From positions 1 to 14,417 of the forward strand of contig NZ_JBGSQX010000004.1 in the NCBI RefSeq assembly GCF_041737845.1: a stretch of 14,417 nucleotides of DNA. Direction: 5' to 3'. The translations under genes and the position numbers were made by a program. Below, piece by piece: positions 13,797 to 14,417 of the stretch (positions are counted from its first letter, which is position 1; each line of letters begins with the position of its first letter). Under the pieces are notes generated by a model. The model made no database searches. It was not told the origin of the DNA and saw only the letters and a program-made list of their open reading frames with translations. This stretch comes from Desulfococcus sp041737845. GTDB taxonomy: Bacteria > Desulfobacterota > Desulfobacteria > Desulfobacterales > Desulfococcaceae.

Positions 13797-14417
13797 CCGC
13801 ACCTCCATCCTCTCTTTCCCCTGTCCGCACGGGACCCATGAACCGCGGATACGCTTCCCGGATCTCCAGGGGCCGGACATGGTCCACCGTGAGGGTGACG
13901 GCCCCCCACTCCCGCGCCACCTTTCCGGACAGGACATAGGGGCGGTCGACCTCCAATATCCGGCAGAACCGGTCGTAGGCCCCGGGGAAAAAGACGGTCT
14001 CGACGATCCCGGTCTCGTCCTCGAAGGAGAGGAACTCCATGGGCTCCCCGTGCCGGGTGCGGATCTTCTTGCCGGTGATCAGCCAGCCGGCAACGCGGAC
14101 CGTCTTCCCCGCATGCCGGTCGAGCCGGTCGGCCTTCACGGCCCCGGCGACGGCCGGGTCCCCCTCAAAGAGGACCATGGGGTGGCGGTCGCACAGGAAC
14201 CCGAGAACTGCAAACTCCCGGCGGAGGCGGACGATCTCGGGGTCCGGCTTCAGGACCGGGAGATCTGCCCCGTCCCCGCCGCCGAAGAGGGGTTGTGCGC
14301 CGCCCCGCATATGCTCCCGGCGCTCCCACCGCGCCAAAGCCCACATCAGGGAGGCCCGACTTGCCCCAGGCAGGAGGCCGTCCAGGGAGCCGCACCGGAC
14401 CAGGGCCCGGGCCTCGG
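13774..14417 (-). CDS. DNA polymerase III alpha subunit (DnaE family), C-terminal part (partial)
   Basis: The last 213 residues of a C-family DNA polymerase; the gene enters from the right edge and the frame is open to the window boundary. It begins EARALVRCGSLDGLLPG, the end of the helix-hairpin-helix region, followed by LRREFAVLGFLCDRHPM, and then the OB-fold domain VRVAGWLITGKKIRT, FEDETGIVETVFFP and GAVTLTVDHVRPL. These are well-conserved DnaE C-terminal motifs; the polymerase active site lies outside the window. It could be the main replicative DnaE or a second, DnaE2/ImuC-like error-prone copy. The absence of a long tau-binding C-terminal extension and the isolated context make a second copy plausible, but this cannot be settled here. 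It converges on the kinase gene with a 23-bp overlap of the two 3' ends and no visible terminator. Confidence 0.85.
   Translation of the reverse strand, partial: EARALVRCGSLDGLLPGASRASLMWALARWERREHMRGGAQPLFGGGDGADLPVLKPDPEIVRLRREFAVLGFLCDRHPMVLFEGDPAVAGAVKADRLDRHAGKTVRVAGWLITGKKIRTRHGEPMEFLSFEDETGIVETVFFPGAYDRFCRILEVDRPYVLSGKVAREWGAVTLTVDHVRPLEIREAYPRFMGPVRTGEREDGGAVISRRKS

Noticed and set aside
12381..13937. 518-codon minus-strand frame opposite the histidine kinase
   Set aside because: Antisense shadow; the plus strand carries CHASE4, HAMP, HisKA_3 and ATPase motifs.

Overview
The window is GC-rich bacterial chromosome (about 60% or more by eye) with clear Shine-Dalgarno sequences. The gene set is a cytoplasmic-type molybdopterin oxidoreductase, a non-pyrrolysine MttB-family methyltransferase under an apparent sigma-54 promoter, a PAS/AAA+ sigma-54 activator, an MBOAT/SGNH acylation pair and a CHASE4 histidine kinase. 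This suggests an anaerobic Gram-negative of the Desulfobacterota ('deltaproteobacterial', for example syntrophic) type. That placement is an inference from gene content; there is no rRNA or other marker to confirm it. I see no tRNA, CRISPR array, insertion sequence or phage gene.

Layout. 1-2360 (minus strand): the 5' end of a succinate-semialdehyde dehydrogenase gene (gabD), running off the left edge, preceded by an intrinsic terminator and a 691-residue Mo/W bis-MGD oxidoreductase with its own sigma-70-like promoter. 2361-3505: a small hypothetical gene (minus) and about 680 bp without a convincing gene. 3506-4555 (plus): a secreted two-part beta-rich protein of unknown function, ending at a hairpin between convergent genes. 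4716-10996 (minus): in transcription order, MBOAT O-acyltransferase, SGNH-hydrolase-like protein, sigma-54 enhancer-binding protein, then the MttB-family methyltransferase. 11300-13796 (plus): a NarL-type response regulator and a CHASE4-HAMP histidine kinase, divergent from the MBOAT gene. 13774-14417 (minus): the C-terminal part of a DnaE-family DNA polymerase III alpha subunit, entering from the right edge.

How they may work together. The best-supported regulatory unit is the sigma-54 activator and the mttB-like gene downstream of it. The 221-bp gap between them holds a site matching the TGGCAYR-N4-TTGCW consensus, a perfect 11-bp inverted repeat next to its -24 box, and a second 14-bp palindrome further upstream. 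This looks like a signal-dependent switch for a methylamine or betaine demethylase whose corrinoid protein and reactivation partners must lie elsewhere. The MBOAT and SGNH genes form a typical two-gene unit for transferring acyl groups to an extracytoplasmic glycan or similar acceptor. The SGNH partner is enlarged by a helical segment and a C-terminal beta domain. The two-component pair is divergently transcribed from this unit, and each side has a recognisable sigma-70-like promoter, so the pair could regulate it; this is untested. Nothing here is proven to be a new system. The most distinctive parts are the sigma-54/MttB module and the fused SGNH protein.
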